From contig NC_134034.1 in the NCBI RefSeq assembly GCF_964204645.1, forward strand, positions 3,380,072 to 3,444,071: 64,000 nucleotides of DNA. Direction: 5' to 3'. Made by a program: the position numbers and the translations under genes. Of this stretch, positions 49,220 through 61,400 are shown piece by piece. How positions within the stretch are numbered: the first letter of the stretch is position 1; the number at the start of each line of letters is the position of its first letter. The notes beneath the pieces are model-generated. The model had not been told where the DNA came from, made no database searches, and was given only the letters and a program-made list of their open reading frames with translations. Source of the stretch: Tubulanus polymorphus. Its lineage: Eukaryota; Nemertea; Palaeonemertea; Tubulaniformes; Tubulanidae.

Positions 49220-49837
49220 GAATAACTGATATCATTCAGATGCGAAATAGTACGATTAATTTCGGAAATCTGTGGTTGGTACCGTATTTCTTTCTGCGGC
49301 GAGGCTGCGCACTTTTGTACCCTGGGTTCATTCAGAATGGGCAAAATATCCTACAAGGAAAAAATCGACGGTAACAACCGATAACAAGTAAAATCTAATA
49401 TACCCGTTTAAAGATCATGATTACATCTTTATTGACGATTTATTTTGGCTGATCATCTCACATTAGTCTAGAATCGACACGTCAAACTGTCTATATCGTA
49501 CAACCATGTCTGCCGGTACATTCAGCAGATGCGCGCTAATCTAATTCACTATCGATATATGGAAACTCAAAATAACTTTATTGGAATTAACTTGGAATTA
49601 TACAATTCATTTTATGATATTAATCGTCGACGATATTAAGCAATTATTTTTCAAGATGTCGATACACCTTTAAGTTAGTTTTCTTGTTCACACTGCGCTC
49701 GGAAAAATTGTAACATTTCTGCAGCAATTAATCTAAACCTGAAATATTATTCTTTGTCGATATACGTATGTTTATTTATATATATATTCCGGTAAGCTTA
49801 ATTGGGTAACGTAATACGTAACGGTGCAGTATCACAG

Positions 49838-50854
49838 ATGTCTAACGTAACCGAAGCGCGGTGCTACAACACTCCGTCATTCTATAAGCACCAGGCTAAT
49901 TACCTGTACGGTATCGGGCCGATCGGAGTCGTTGGTACGGTCCTGAACATCATCTGCGCCCTGGTTCTTTATCGTTTGCAGACTCACTCGGCAGCGTACG
50001 CGACGCTATTCATTTTATCTCTCGCCGATATAGGGGTTTCGATATCGACGTTTCTCTATCACGACATGGTTACTCTATCGAAACTGATCTATTACGCAGC
50101 GGCAATAGTATTCGAAGCCGACTTCGACGACGGCGCGTTCGTCATGTACGTTTTCGCCAACAACTGCTTGCAGCTGTTTTGGAGATGGCGAAATCTTTTA
50201 ACGTTACTAATCTCTTTCGATCGTTTCATTCACGTGTACGCCCCTCTATGGTCGCGCAGAAATTGGAACGTTAAACACTGCATAATCTACGCCGTTTTGA
50301 CATTTCTGAGCTTTTTGGGATTCCATCTGTTCTACGGATTTTACGCTTTCGTACGTGTCCCGGTCACAAACCCTTGTTATCGCGGTAAAGTCTTGGAAAA
50401 GAAAGTTCGAATGTTACGAAGGGCAGATCTGATATTTGTCATCAATATGATTCACCTTTACATTCCTTCAGCTTGTGTTACGATGTTTACCGTTCTACTC
50501 ATTTGCAAGTTAGTAGATTACTCAAAACCCAAAGAAAAAGAAATAGCAAAGGCGCATGGTAAAAAGTCAATCGATGTCCAGAGTACTTCGATGATAATTT
50601 CAGCCGCCATCTTATTCCTATTTTGCAATTGTGCGCAAATGGCGATTGATATGATAGATCGATTTCCTAATATCCTCGGCTCCACTAAACCGAGGGATAA
50701 TGCAGGTTGGAGAATATTTTGGACGGACATATACTTGCTCAATGAGTACTCGAATGCGATTAATTCCGCTATCAATTTCATCGTATATTGCGTAGTGAGT
50801 AAGAGATTCCGCTCCGCCGTATCTTGTCCTAAAATACTTAATCGCGCAGCCTGA
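49838..50854 (+). CDS. Rhodopsin-like GPCR, divergent
   Basis: 338 residues from the first ATG (the open frame extends upstream without an ATG). An NVT site lies near the start. Seven hydrophobic segments are present: TM1 GTVLNIICALVLY, TM3 end ISFDRFIHVYAPL (DRF for DRY), TM6 SAAILFLFCNCAQM, TM7 NAINSAINFIVYCVVSKRFR (NFIVY for NPxxY). Between TM2 and TM3 there is an acidic segment (EADFDDG). The NFxxYC-KRFR ending is typical of peptide receptors of the FMRFamide-receptor type, but the family is not certain. It does not belong to the 20846/22909/47379 group. Confidence 0.88.
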   Translation: MSNVTEARCYNTPSFYKHQANYLYGIGPIGVVGTVLNIICALVLYRLQTHSAAYATLFILSLADIGVSISTFLYHDMVTLSKLIYYAAAIVFEADFDDGAFVMYVFANNCLQLFWRWRNLLTLLISFDRFIHVYAPLWSRRNWNVKHCIIYAVLTFLSFLGFHLFYGFYAFVRVPVTNPCYRGKVLEKKVRMLRRADLIFVINMIHLYIPSACVTMFTVLLICKLVDYSKPKEKEIAKAHGKKSIDVQSTSMIISAAILFLFCNCAQMAIDMIDRFPNILGSTKPRDNAGWRIFWTDIYLLNEYSNAINSAINFIVYCVVSKRFRSAVSCPKILNRAA

Positions 50855-52428
50855 GCAAAACGTCGAGAAGATTTTATAATGCAGGCGTTTAGAAAAATCC
50901 CGACGCCCCTACACTGTCCAGACGTTCGATCTTTCAATATTTGCAAAAACTCATAATACGACTGTTTGACTTCTACATCAATTCGACTTTATTACTTGAT
51001 GTTCTTTCAGCCACTGGAAGTCGAAATTGGTTGTATAGAAACTGCTTATTTCCAATTAAGCCCAAATGCGTATGTGGCACCTCAACTCAAATATCGACGA
51101 GCCTCCGAGCGTCAAATACACGTTCACCCAAAAAAAAAAAAAAACTAAAGCTTACAGATGACTTAGTGATTTAAATATGTTTATCATAATCGGATAAAAT
51201 GTTTGATAATTGAGAAACAAATATAATTCTATTCGTTATAGTATTATATACTACAAACACTATAGAAGATGATTATTCTGAAACAAATCGAAAAATGAAA
51301 CGAGTATTATTTGATGGTTACAGAAGTCAAGATGGTATTTCGGATCAAGTATAAAAATATGGTAAATATGGTATTTCTGCGGGTATCGATCCGCAGTCCG
51401 GAACCACACCTGCAGGCAATTAATAAAGGCCAGACACTCTTCGAAAAAGTGTGTTCATTAAATGTATAATGTTAGTTCCCTTTAGCTGATTCCCAAATTA
51501 AACATGATAGAGTTCTGAACAGTGTATAGTGCAGGGATCAGTTTTTTCAAATGTGCTTAAATGTGTAATGCCCGGTGTTTTAGAACATTTTCGATTAAAA
51601 GTATCTCGGCTAAGTTCTGACCAGGAGAAGTCTGGATGATCACAAATCGGACAAACCGGCACGATAATGTCTAACGTGTGCAGGCTGCAGAATGACGCCG
51701 CCAGGTTAAAGTTGAAAACGGTTTATAGAACTGGCCCTGTTATTTTCTAAATCGATTTTTCTAAGATGATTTTTCGTTATCAATGGTTAGCTTCAACGGG
51801 GGGTCGTGTTTTCATTTCTCCACCAATCCTCGCGCTTCTCCGCTGTTTCTCATCTGAAATTGATAAGGTTCGATCAATAAACCGTTCAGATATTCAAGCA
51901 AAGCGTTGGATTGCCGTGCAAAGTGTCGTTTAATCACTCCATAGCCTAAAATTGGGTATAATGATGGCAAAACTGCTAATTTCTGATGGGTGCGGGGTCC
52001 AAGCTACCAGTTGAAACCTGCATCACGCTAAATGTATCATGTTTCGCGAGGATCTTGTAGGTTTTTTTATTCAAATTCGTTTGATACCAAAGTTTGAGAT
52101 GACGATGGGTAGACGTCATGAACAGATATGATATCGGTGCACCACCAGGTGGCAGGACTATAGGTCTGTAATATAGTAGAAATTAGTTCAGTTTCATCTG
52201 GTATTTCGAATCCAACATATTGGGCTCGACTATAGTCGAACTAAACGAGGGGAATGTCAGTTTCAGTCGGAACGTGTTCTTTGATGGCCGATTGATGTAC
52301 CACAAGAAAAAGATTCTTGAATATGAATTTTTAATGCACACATGACCGAGTCGTACGAGCGACAACTGGTTGGTTGTAATCAGCGACACCTGGTGGAACC
52401 ATTTTTTTCACAAGGCCGCTGCTACTGG
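50855..52428. other. Intergenic, no gene seen
   Basis: Includes a homopolymer A run near 51130-51143, an arm of the foldback family (AGAACTGGCCCTGTTATTTT near 51727) and, near 52228-52246, a CTCGACTATAGTCGAAC block related to the foldback element at 55946-56172. The 3' UTR of the PITP gene (minus strand) probably lies at the right end. Confidence 0.45.
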
Positions 52429-55400
52429 TCATATATTGATTACCTTGTCGAGTTCGGTTTTGGTTTCTTCCTCCAGTTTACGAATATCCTCGATTGTCAG
52501 TCCGTGCCACGAGTCTGTCCAGCAGTGAACCCTTCGGAAAAATTGGGTAAATCCCCTAAACAATGCCTGTTAATTAAAGAAAAGCGAAAGGATGATAGAT
52601 CTTAATGTAGTGTATTTAGTGAAACCCTCCGTGGCGCTGACCTACATTTTCGTAATCTCAGCGAGACTGATTACGCAATTGAAATATATAATGACACATC
52701 AGCGCCACCTGTCGTATGATAACAGCATAACTATAGAAATTGACTGAGGGCCACCCGCTGCTTGATTTCGGCAAGACTAATCATGAGAAATTCAACACAA
52801 ACTGTTGGAAAACACAATCGTTGGTAAGATTGTGGCGATTGTGAATTACGTGGTTAAAATGCGATTAATGAGTTTTGCTTTCGATCGCGTTCAACGGGCA
52901 GCTCTGTCTGGTATGAACAGAAACGGCTCTATTCCACAGATCGTGAAACTTACTTTCTTTATTAGAGATTCAACTTTCGGTTGCAATCCGAACCATTTGA
53001 ACTTGTACGAGCACAGTTTGTACACACACATCGTCGGCATGGAATCCTGCAAATCAAAATATGAACAAAATTCCCATCGTTTTCATTTCTTGTGTTATTC
53101 TCCCCCATGAAACTACTGATTCACTTCACGGATATTTCGCGAGAGAAATAACACTATGAATCTACGTATTTGAACAGGAAATACTACAATATTTACAATA
53201 TATCGATAATGACGAATTTTCCATGATTGGCTGGCTGACTAATAAGTACATAAGTTAGCTAGCTATAGAACCAAAATGTGCATTTATGCCGGTTTTAAAG
53301 TTGTTTAATTATCCATAAAACTGAAAGAGAGTCAGAATTAGTCCATGTTTCATTCATTTCGACCCGGTTATCAAATTCCTAACTGAAGGAGGAGCTGGGG
53401 TCGGATTCTGAGATTATTTCAAAACGGGACATCTTCGGGCGTTAGATTCGCAACATCGCCGACTCGATTGTGCGTCAGAGAGTTTCGCCATCAAAAAGTA
53501 AAATATCAACGTCGTTAATAAATAAAAATCCACAGTAGATTTGTGGAAAAAGTTTATTTTCTAACCGGTTCGAGGTTAATCGCAAACCTCATCTACAGAG
53601 TAATTAAAATAATAAAAATAAGGTTTAGAATTAACCTCGAAACCGTTAGAAAACAAACTTTTTCTACAAATCTACTGTGGGTCGTTATTCGTTAAACATA
53701 CTGAAATTTATATCAGTTCACTATAGTCATCAATGTCATTATCGGTGGACAGACTCCGCAAATATTCGATACTTGTAGATGTACAATCGAACGCACCGCT
53801 AAATGTCACCGTAACGCCGACCGTACAGGGGTGACGTGTACACGCAATTCCGGTCAGGTGTATTGACAACTGGTCACCTGAAGTTTCAACCAGCTCACTA
53901 TAGAATCAGGGATAAAGATAAACAGTTTTTGAAATAAGAAAAATAAACAACGTTTTTCCATTTTAGCATTGCAAAGCTTTTAAAGGTCGCTAAGGTAGGC
54001 ATCCGATAATAGTGTGTGAGCGAATAAGGATAAAAAGGAGAAGAGTAAGAAGGAAACTGATTCCAGCGTTTGAGAGAACTCTTAGAGAAAGTAAAATAAG
54101 TGTGCACGTGATCATCGACTCATTATGATTCGAATGCATTTTTGGAGAAGGCCATTTTGCATGATGTGAAGGGTTCGAAAGTGAACGGATCTAAGGTTAA
54201 TTACGAAAGGCCTCTTATAATGGTTTCTTTTCTCTTTCGTCGTCACATGGGACGTGGCAATGTAATCCGATATGCTTTGGCGTGGTCACTTGACAAGTGA
54301 TACCTAACCTACTCACCGAATTTCCAATAGATGGCAAACTAGGAGTTTTTTCAAATGAAGACGTGACCTACTTTTGACCTCAAGATTTGGGTCACAGATT
54401 ACTCCACATTCAAACTTTGTATACCAAACATTTTCTGATAGCTCTTACTACTATTGGCAGATGTTAGTTTTATGGGTCTTTATTCATCGAAGACGTATTC
54501 GGATCGATTTTGAAATTAAACTCAACACAAATAATGATTTATTCCCCACCTTGAATTCATAATCGGCAAAATAGTCCCACGCAAAAGGGAAATATCAAAG
54601 TTCGCCTTCGACGGAAAGTGATGTCGCGTCACTAAAAGCCGTCGGTCAAGCTGGGCGTGGCGTGCAGATGATCAGTAGTTGACCGCATTACTTCCGGCTG
54701 AAGATTCGTTTCGTTTCGGCTCTGAATCTGTCGTTCGTTAAACAATACAGAAAGTAATTGACGCTCGAGGCTAGAGGGGTCAGCACGTCGGTACCGAATT
54801 TCGATATGGTTTCAATGACTGCGGCTACGTTTGAATTCGGCGGCGTGAGTCTTACGAATTTCACTAGTAGGTTTATATACGGTTTCAGCGAAGTGGCCGA
54901 CTGCAAAACGAGGAACGAAACGACGACGGCGATTGCCATTTTAGTGGCTTCGCGGTCGATGTTTCGGTGTTTGGAATAACGCGTCAGATTCGCGCGATTT
55001 TTGCCGACGTTGCGAAGCACGAAAATGAGAATCGCATCGAGCGCGAGTAGCAACAAAACCGGTAGTACATTCGTGAACAGAGACGTAAACATCGATTGGG
55101 CTTTGCGATAGAGTTTTGCAGTTGGTGATAACTTTGTTCTGTGCAATATTCTGACGCGAATCCCCGAGCATACTTCCGTGGCGTGACCAAAATTGCCAAC
55201 ACGTAACATCAAAGCAATCCCGAAAAAAGCGAATACAACGTATTTCAGGAATATACACGCGGATATACGTGGTTTAGTTATCTGGGCCTGCGCGAACAGC
55301 GGGAAAGCGATGCCTATTACCCGTTCGGTCGCTATCAGCACCGTCATCCAGTTCCTCGTCAGTTTAATCGAATTGTCCATTAAATGCATCGCGAAATAAA

Positions 55401-58400
55401 GCTCGTAAAAACCGACGAATCGTTCGTTTTTCCGCGGATTTCGTTCGAGATAGCGTCGAAGCGTCGCTCCGTAGACCGCGACGTTCAGCAGATGACGTAG
55501 GAACTCGCGAAAGAACTTCGAAACGAGAAACGAAATATCGGCGACGGCTAACGCTTTCAGCAGGAAAATCGACCTGTGTTGCGACGACTGACGTTTCAGG
55601 ATCGTTATGTTCAGACTATTCAGGAAAATACCGACAACGATGATAATCGGCAGAAGGATGAGTCTTCGTACAAAAGCGCTCGAAATTTGAAGTTCATTAC
55701 CGCATAATCGACCGGTATTGTTCGACATAGCTGTTACGCGGACAATAGGTAATTTGTCGTGGACGCAACACGGGGAATCGGAATACATTCGCCTAATATA
55801 ATATGCGTTTCCCATCAAAGTGAAAATAGGCAGATCATATAAACATATATTGTCTCGGGGGTATGATTAAACCCGCGCAATAGGAAGGAATAGATTCAGT
55901 TTAATGAAGTTGCAGATTTTAGGAGGAAAATCAACAGTCTAGGCAAACCTCGGTTATCGTAGTTAGTCGACCATAGTCGAACTAAATGAAACCGAATGTC
56001 CGTTAGTCGGAACTATGGTCCGGAAATGGTCGACCACAGGATTCAGCGCGGTCGCTGTATTTCCGACCCATTTCCAAGATGGGCGACACTGTGAAACACG
56101 TTACGACCGAATTACAGTGCGTTCGGTTATAGTTCCGACCATTAGTCGACTAGCTACGGAAACCGAAGTTGGCCCTAGTAGCTACGTATACGTGGGGGTT
56201 AGATATGTTCGCAAACGGACACAACACATTGTCCTTTAAACCCGACGTGCACGACGCAAGACAACACGGAACAATGAGAGTGAGAAATGTTTCTGAGCGT
56301 TTCTTCGTGTCGTTTGCGTTTTAGGGAAACGGCAAACATAGTTTCGGGAACATTCTGGGATCAAACAAATTTGATTCCCTATTTCTATGTTTCCGTGTTC
56401 CTTGCGTCGTGTGCGTTGGCCTTTACAATTCTCAGTCCAAGACATCTGACCATTGGGGCGCACTCTTATTTTATTTTTGATAAATTTTGATAATCTTTTT
56501 TTTGAGAGGATGTCATCCTCGCTTGCCAGGGGTCCGGTATCACTCCCGAACTCGCTGCCACCAGCCCCCTGGCCTCACGAAGCGTGATTTCATTACTGGC
56601 GCTGTTGCGCATGACGTCATATATCGATTTGCGAAATACTTCCTTGTTCAGTGAAACGTTCGCTGATTGGTCCATTTAACGACTCCAACGACTCGTGAGG
56701 TCAAGATGTTCGGGGAACAGTTTTAGCGTAGTGGGTTCGAATCCCTTGACGGGTGAAGATGAGAGGATGTGTGCTACGTTATTTATAAATTAGGGCTAGA
56801 CTGGTTGCCGGTCAATTCAATTCAATTCAATTATATATCGATATATTCAAAAGCAAAATCATTTCACTGATCCTTGCTGTCATATGATTTATAATATATT
56901 TCGTAATACAACTGTGTTATTTTCAAGGCGTCAATACAATTCCAAAGTTAGTTTTCTTGTTATTGTTAATCATTACGTTTGACCATAAATAGGACGTCAA
57001 CATTTGATAAAAACACGTAGCGCTGTATAACCTAGAATAAACAAGCGTACTATAAGAGGGTGCATTTCTGGTACCGGTAATACTCACCTGCCAACCTGTG
57101 GCTAACGGACCGCGTCCAGTCGTCTTAGAATGATAAAAAGTTGGATCCTCTTCTTTCTTATAATCCTGAAAATTAAAGCCACATTCAGTAACGGGCTATT
57201 TCAATTCAAACTAAATTGTATTTCAAAGAGCCCCTGCACAATGTGCAGGACAAAACAGGTACCGATATGTGCAAGGCGATTGTTTGGTTTTAGAGAATTC
57301 TAGTTGTGGAGATTAAGGATCCGCCGTGTGTGAGGATCCGACACTCAGGTGTCGTCAGTAGCTATTCGGTTATCCGTGTTTATTAATTTCCCTTCTACAT
57401 TTCGATTTAAATCGACTCTTTAAGATAATATCTATACTATACGCTATACTTGAAGAGTGCATTAAATGGGTTCGTTCGATGATATTTAAAATCGGGAGCC
57501 TAAAGTTCCAGTTTAAAGTTAAATGATGCAAGTGAACTAGCTCTACAAGTCCTGTATTCAGGTGGGAAAGCGCTGATGTTATACCAAGTGCCCTGGGTGA
57601 AATGAAAATTGCATGAACTTACATTTGGTTGAACCAAGCTATTGTTGGCAATATCGATGTCGACTATTTCTCTTTTGCCGATGAATTCATCTGGTATTTC
57701 GAAGACCTACAAAATTGTTATAAAAAAATGGGGATGTTTAAGTATAGGCGAATGAAGATAACTCCAAAATCAATTCAAATAGGACTTGCTTAGCTGATAA
57801 GACCGAAATCAAGGGACACAAACAAATCACCAGAATCGGCTCAAAATAATGACTGCCCATTTGCACGAATAACTCATCGGCTCAAGGGACAGTAGCCGCG
57901 ATCACACGAGCATTTTTGGCACGGCCTAATTTGGCCCGGAACAACTGTTTACACGGGTGCCAAATGGGCCCCAGCCTGTTTGGCCCGGGCCAAATTTGGC
58001 CCGACCAAAAAGTCGGACCAGGCCCGAGCCATCTATGACAAATTATATTGCGTTTGAATTGCAACTGGCACCGGAAATGATCCACTTCGCTTTGTTTGAG
58101 CATTGTTTAGTATCGAGTGAATGGCCCGAGCCTGATCCGTGCTAATTTGGCCCGGACCAAATCGTCTCCGTGTGATCGCGGCTATTGATTGGCTCGAAAT
58201 TAAACTCAAACAACTGACTAGTCAGCTACAAAAGAAATCTAGCGGGTTCAAGCGTGTGATCTGTGTGCATTTGTGGCCAGCACACAGATCACATTGTTCA
58301 TTGGGGTTTGGTCCAGGACTCGCGAGATTTTCAAACAACACGGAAGTAACGTGTAATAAATGATGACTTGAATTGCATGACTACCTACCACCCCTCATTA

Positions 58401-61400
58401 TTGTTGGAAAACTAAACGTTCGGCACTGACTAAAAATTAGTAATAACATTTTAGAAATGGCCAGAATTTTAACTTAGGTTCTATCTCATTTTTATTTTAC
58501 AATTGCGATTGGTACAATTTTTTTTAAACGGCCGTTAAGGCTTCATGTTTCGTCTGCAATTCACTGCAAATAGTTACGCAACTACGCACATTTCAGTGTT
58601 TTTGGCAGCTGTACACTCAATCGGCACCGTTCGTGACTAGCTTCACTGCGGAATTATCATTAATTAACATCGCCATATCACATCATCAACTTATATTGTG
58701 CCTTAAAACCCTTACAGCCGAAATAATTGAAATGTACACACGATTTCTATCATTGAAAATTGAGAGAGTGGCCATGTTTGTGTTTGCTGCTTCGCGTAAA
58801 TCCCGCGCGGTGGCGCAACCGCGCGGAGTGGGGCCGATACGTCTAGTCCTAGACTCAGTCCGATTAGTCGAAGGCACAAGTGACTCAGGTAAACTACAGC
58901 GTCAGCTCAAAAGGAGTCTTTTATTGATGAAAAGGTAATTCTAAACTAGTAACCTAAATTAATAAGTTAACAGGAACGCAGCTTAAAGTAACTAAGATAA
59001 GAAGACACGCGAGACCAATGCTGATGATTACAATGACCCATACGATGAGACATGTTTGAGAAACCGGATTCAGGGACCAAGGACCGAGATTAATATACGT
59101 TATTAAGAAGGAAACTTACATTTTCTTTAGTACCGTCGTCGTTATCGAAGTGAAGAGTATCGACGATGAACAAGAAACCGTCCTTCATGTACGGATTCTG
59201 CAACAATACGTGAAAGTCTAAATGAATGATGCATTGATTTTGTAATCGACTTTTGCCTTATCTTATGTGAATACCAGTACGACATGAAAAATGTAAATCG
59301 CTTGCACTATGCCTGAATGAGATTAATGTAACTCCCGAAACAGTTCAATCGCTACAATGAATATATTTACTCACTAGAAAATGGGATCCGTGCTGTTTTT
59401 GCTGCTATGGATTATAAACGATCTGAATTCGCTCCCAAATATCTACTTCCTAATTCCCTCAACTTCCCTCAACCTTGGGCGCCATTCGGGGCCTCTTAAA
59501 ACCCATTGAGCGTCTAGCAGGTTCGACGTTTCTCGTATCCTCCGACCGACTGAGTGCCATTCGGGGTATTATCAGCAGACCCAAGGGTTCTTCCCAAATA
59601 AAGGGAAGCTTTATATAAGACACCATCGACCAATCAGTTAGGGGCTCTTGCTACCAATCAAACCAATGAAACCTTGTTTGACGGGACCAGTTTTGGAGTG
59701 ACACACCGCTACTACCGGGGTTCGGGCCCTTCAAATACGGATTAACGAAAGATCTGTCGATATCTGAAATCTCCCGAGGGAGAATGCATGGGTGGAAAAT
59801 TGATTGAACGCAAATAATACCGAAAGCGATGTTTTGCATTTTGGGTATGCGTTCCAGGCCTCTTCGAGTATTTCAAGCGAACCCGTAGGAGCCAACGTTC
59901 GAATAAAACGCGGTACTTTCCTGAAACGATAGAAAGATTTGCAAATATAAAATCAAAGTGGGAAAACACGCGATTCTAAGACTGCAATAAATAATTCAGG
60001 GTCTTTGGTAAATAAGGTTTCGTTTGATAATGTTATCTAACAGAACCCACTAGTTTTTTCATCCCCATGATTACGATATATGTTATATTTGGTTAGTCAT
60101 CAGCTCTGACCGTTAAATCGCAATGATAGTTTCTATATCCTCTTTATAACGTATATGTAAAATATATTATGTATGCGAGCACCAATTCAATACAATAATA
60201 TAACAATAATTCAACACCTTGTAGTCCTATTTTCGGTCTTAATTCCCGGTGTTCAACTAAAAGAACCGGAATGAAAAGTATTCGTTAACCGAAAGTTCGT
60301 TAGTTTTCATTTATCTTCAATCTTTAATCATATCTTTCGGTTTTTCAACCGTTTGTCTGACATTATTGTCGACGAACCGCGAATTCTAAGTTATCATGTC
60401 CTAACAACATTTGAAAAAGTTCTAAAAACCTTCAAAAAACGGTCACACGCCATCCTCCCTCGGCGGGGATTCGAACCTGATGGCATTGCTACACTCAGCC
60501 GCGGCACGAACCCCTGCCGCAGTAGACCGTGTGCGCAGGTACATGCGCAGCTTTGCCACACGAAAACTTGCGGCACCAATCAGATTGCTCGTTGTATAAT
60601 CGCTGAGACAAATTTGGCACGGACGAACTATAAATTTGAAAACCCGGTTTAAAATAAAACGGGATATCTGATTGGCTAATAATGACATCATCTAAGCTGC
60701 GCGTGTAGCTGCGCACACGGTCTAATGCGGCAGGGTTTCGTACCGTGGCAATCACCACGATACCGTCAGGTTCGAGTCCCTGCCGGAGGAACATCAGGTT
60801 TGAATCCCTGCCGCGGGGAGGATGTCATATGCAAGTTCTATGGAGCGTCGTTGCACGGTTTACTGTCCTGACCTCACTTCTCACAGGCTACCGCCCGCGC
60901 CCGAACACCCCCCCCCCCCTCGGGAGGATAAGGAGCTCTAAAAGGCACGTACGTTTGCAAATGGAGAATCTTGTAGGTGTATTGTCCCTCGTTACTGGGT
61001 TCATTCTTCACGACTTCGTATCCTTCACCGCCTCCGGTCTCCAATTTGTTCGATTCTGATATCGTGTAGAGTCTTGCGATTTCGTGCTGAAAATAAACGC
61101 TCGATATCAATATGGATAAACATCTTTTGCTTATTACAATTGCTGGTCGCAAAATACTCGAGTATTGAGGTCCCCGTGCAACCAAATATACCGCTAGATG
61201 GCGTGCGTATCAATATTTCGACATTTTCATTCATTTTCAGTTAACTTTCTTTCAGATTTCTAGCGTTCCGCATAATAAATCCCTTGATATTTGGGATTCC
61301 AATATAGTTCGTCTTGTTCATCGCTTGTTGAGAAATTATGGATTAAGACTTTCTTTTTCTACTTCATATATGTAATGTAATATGTAGTTCTTATCATGCA

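Noticed and set aside
52342-52605. Plus-strand open frame of 87 codons
   Set aside because: It is the antisense shadow of PITP exon 9.
52805-53110. Plus-strand open frame of 101 codons
   Set aside because: It is the antisense shadow of PITP exon 8 (53046-52954).
60874-61185. Minus-strand open frame as a stand-alone small gene
   Set aside because: Its middle is PITP exon 3; the ends are intron.
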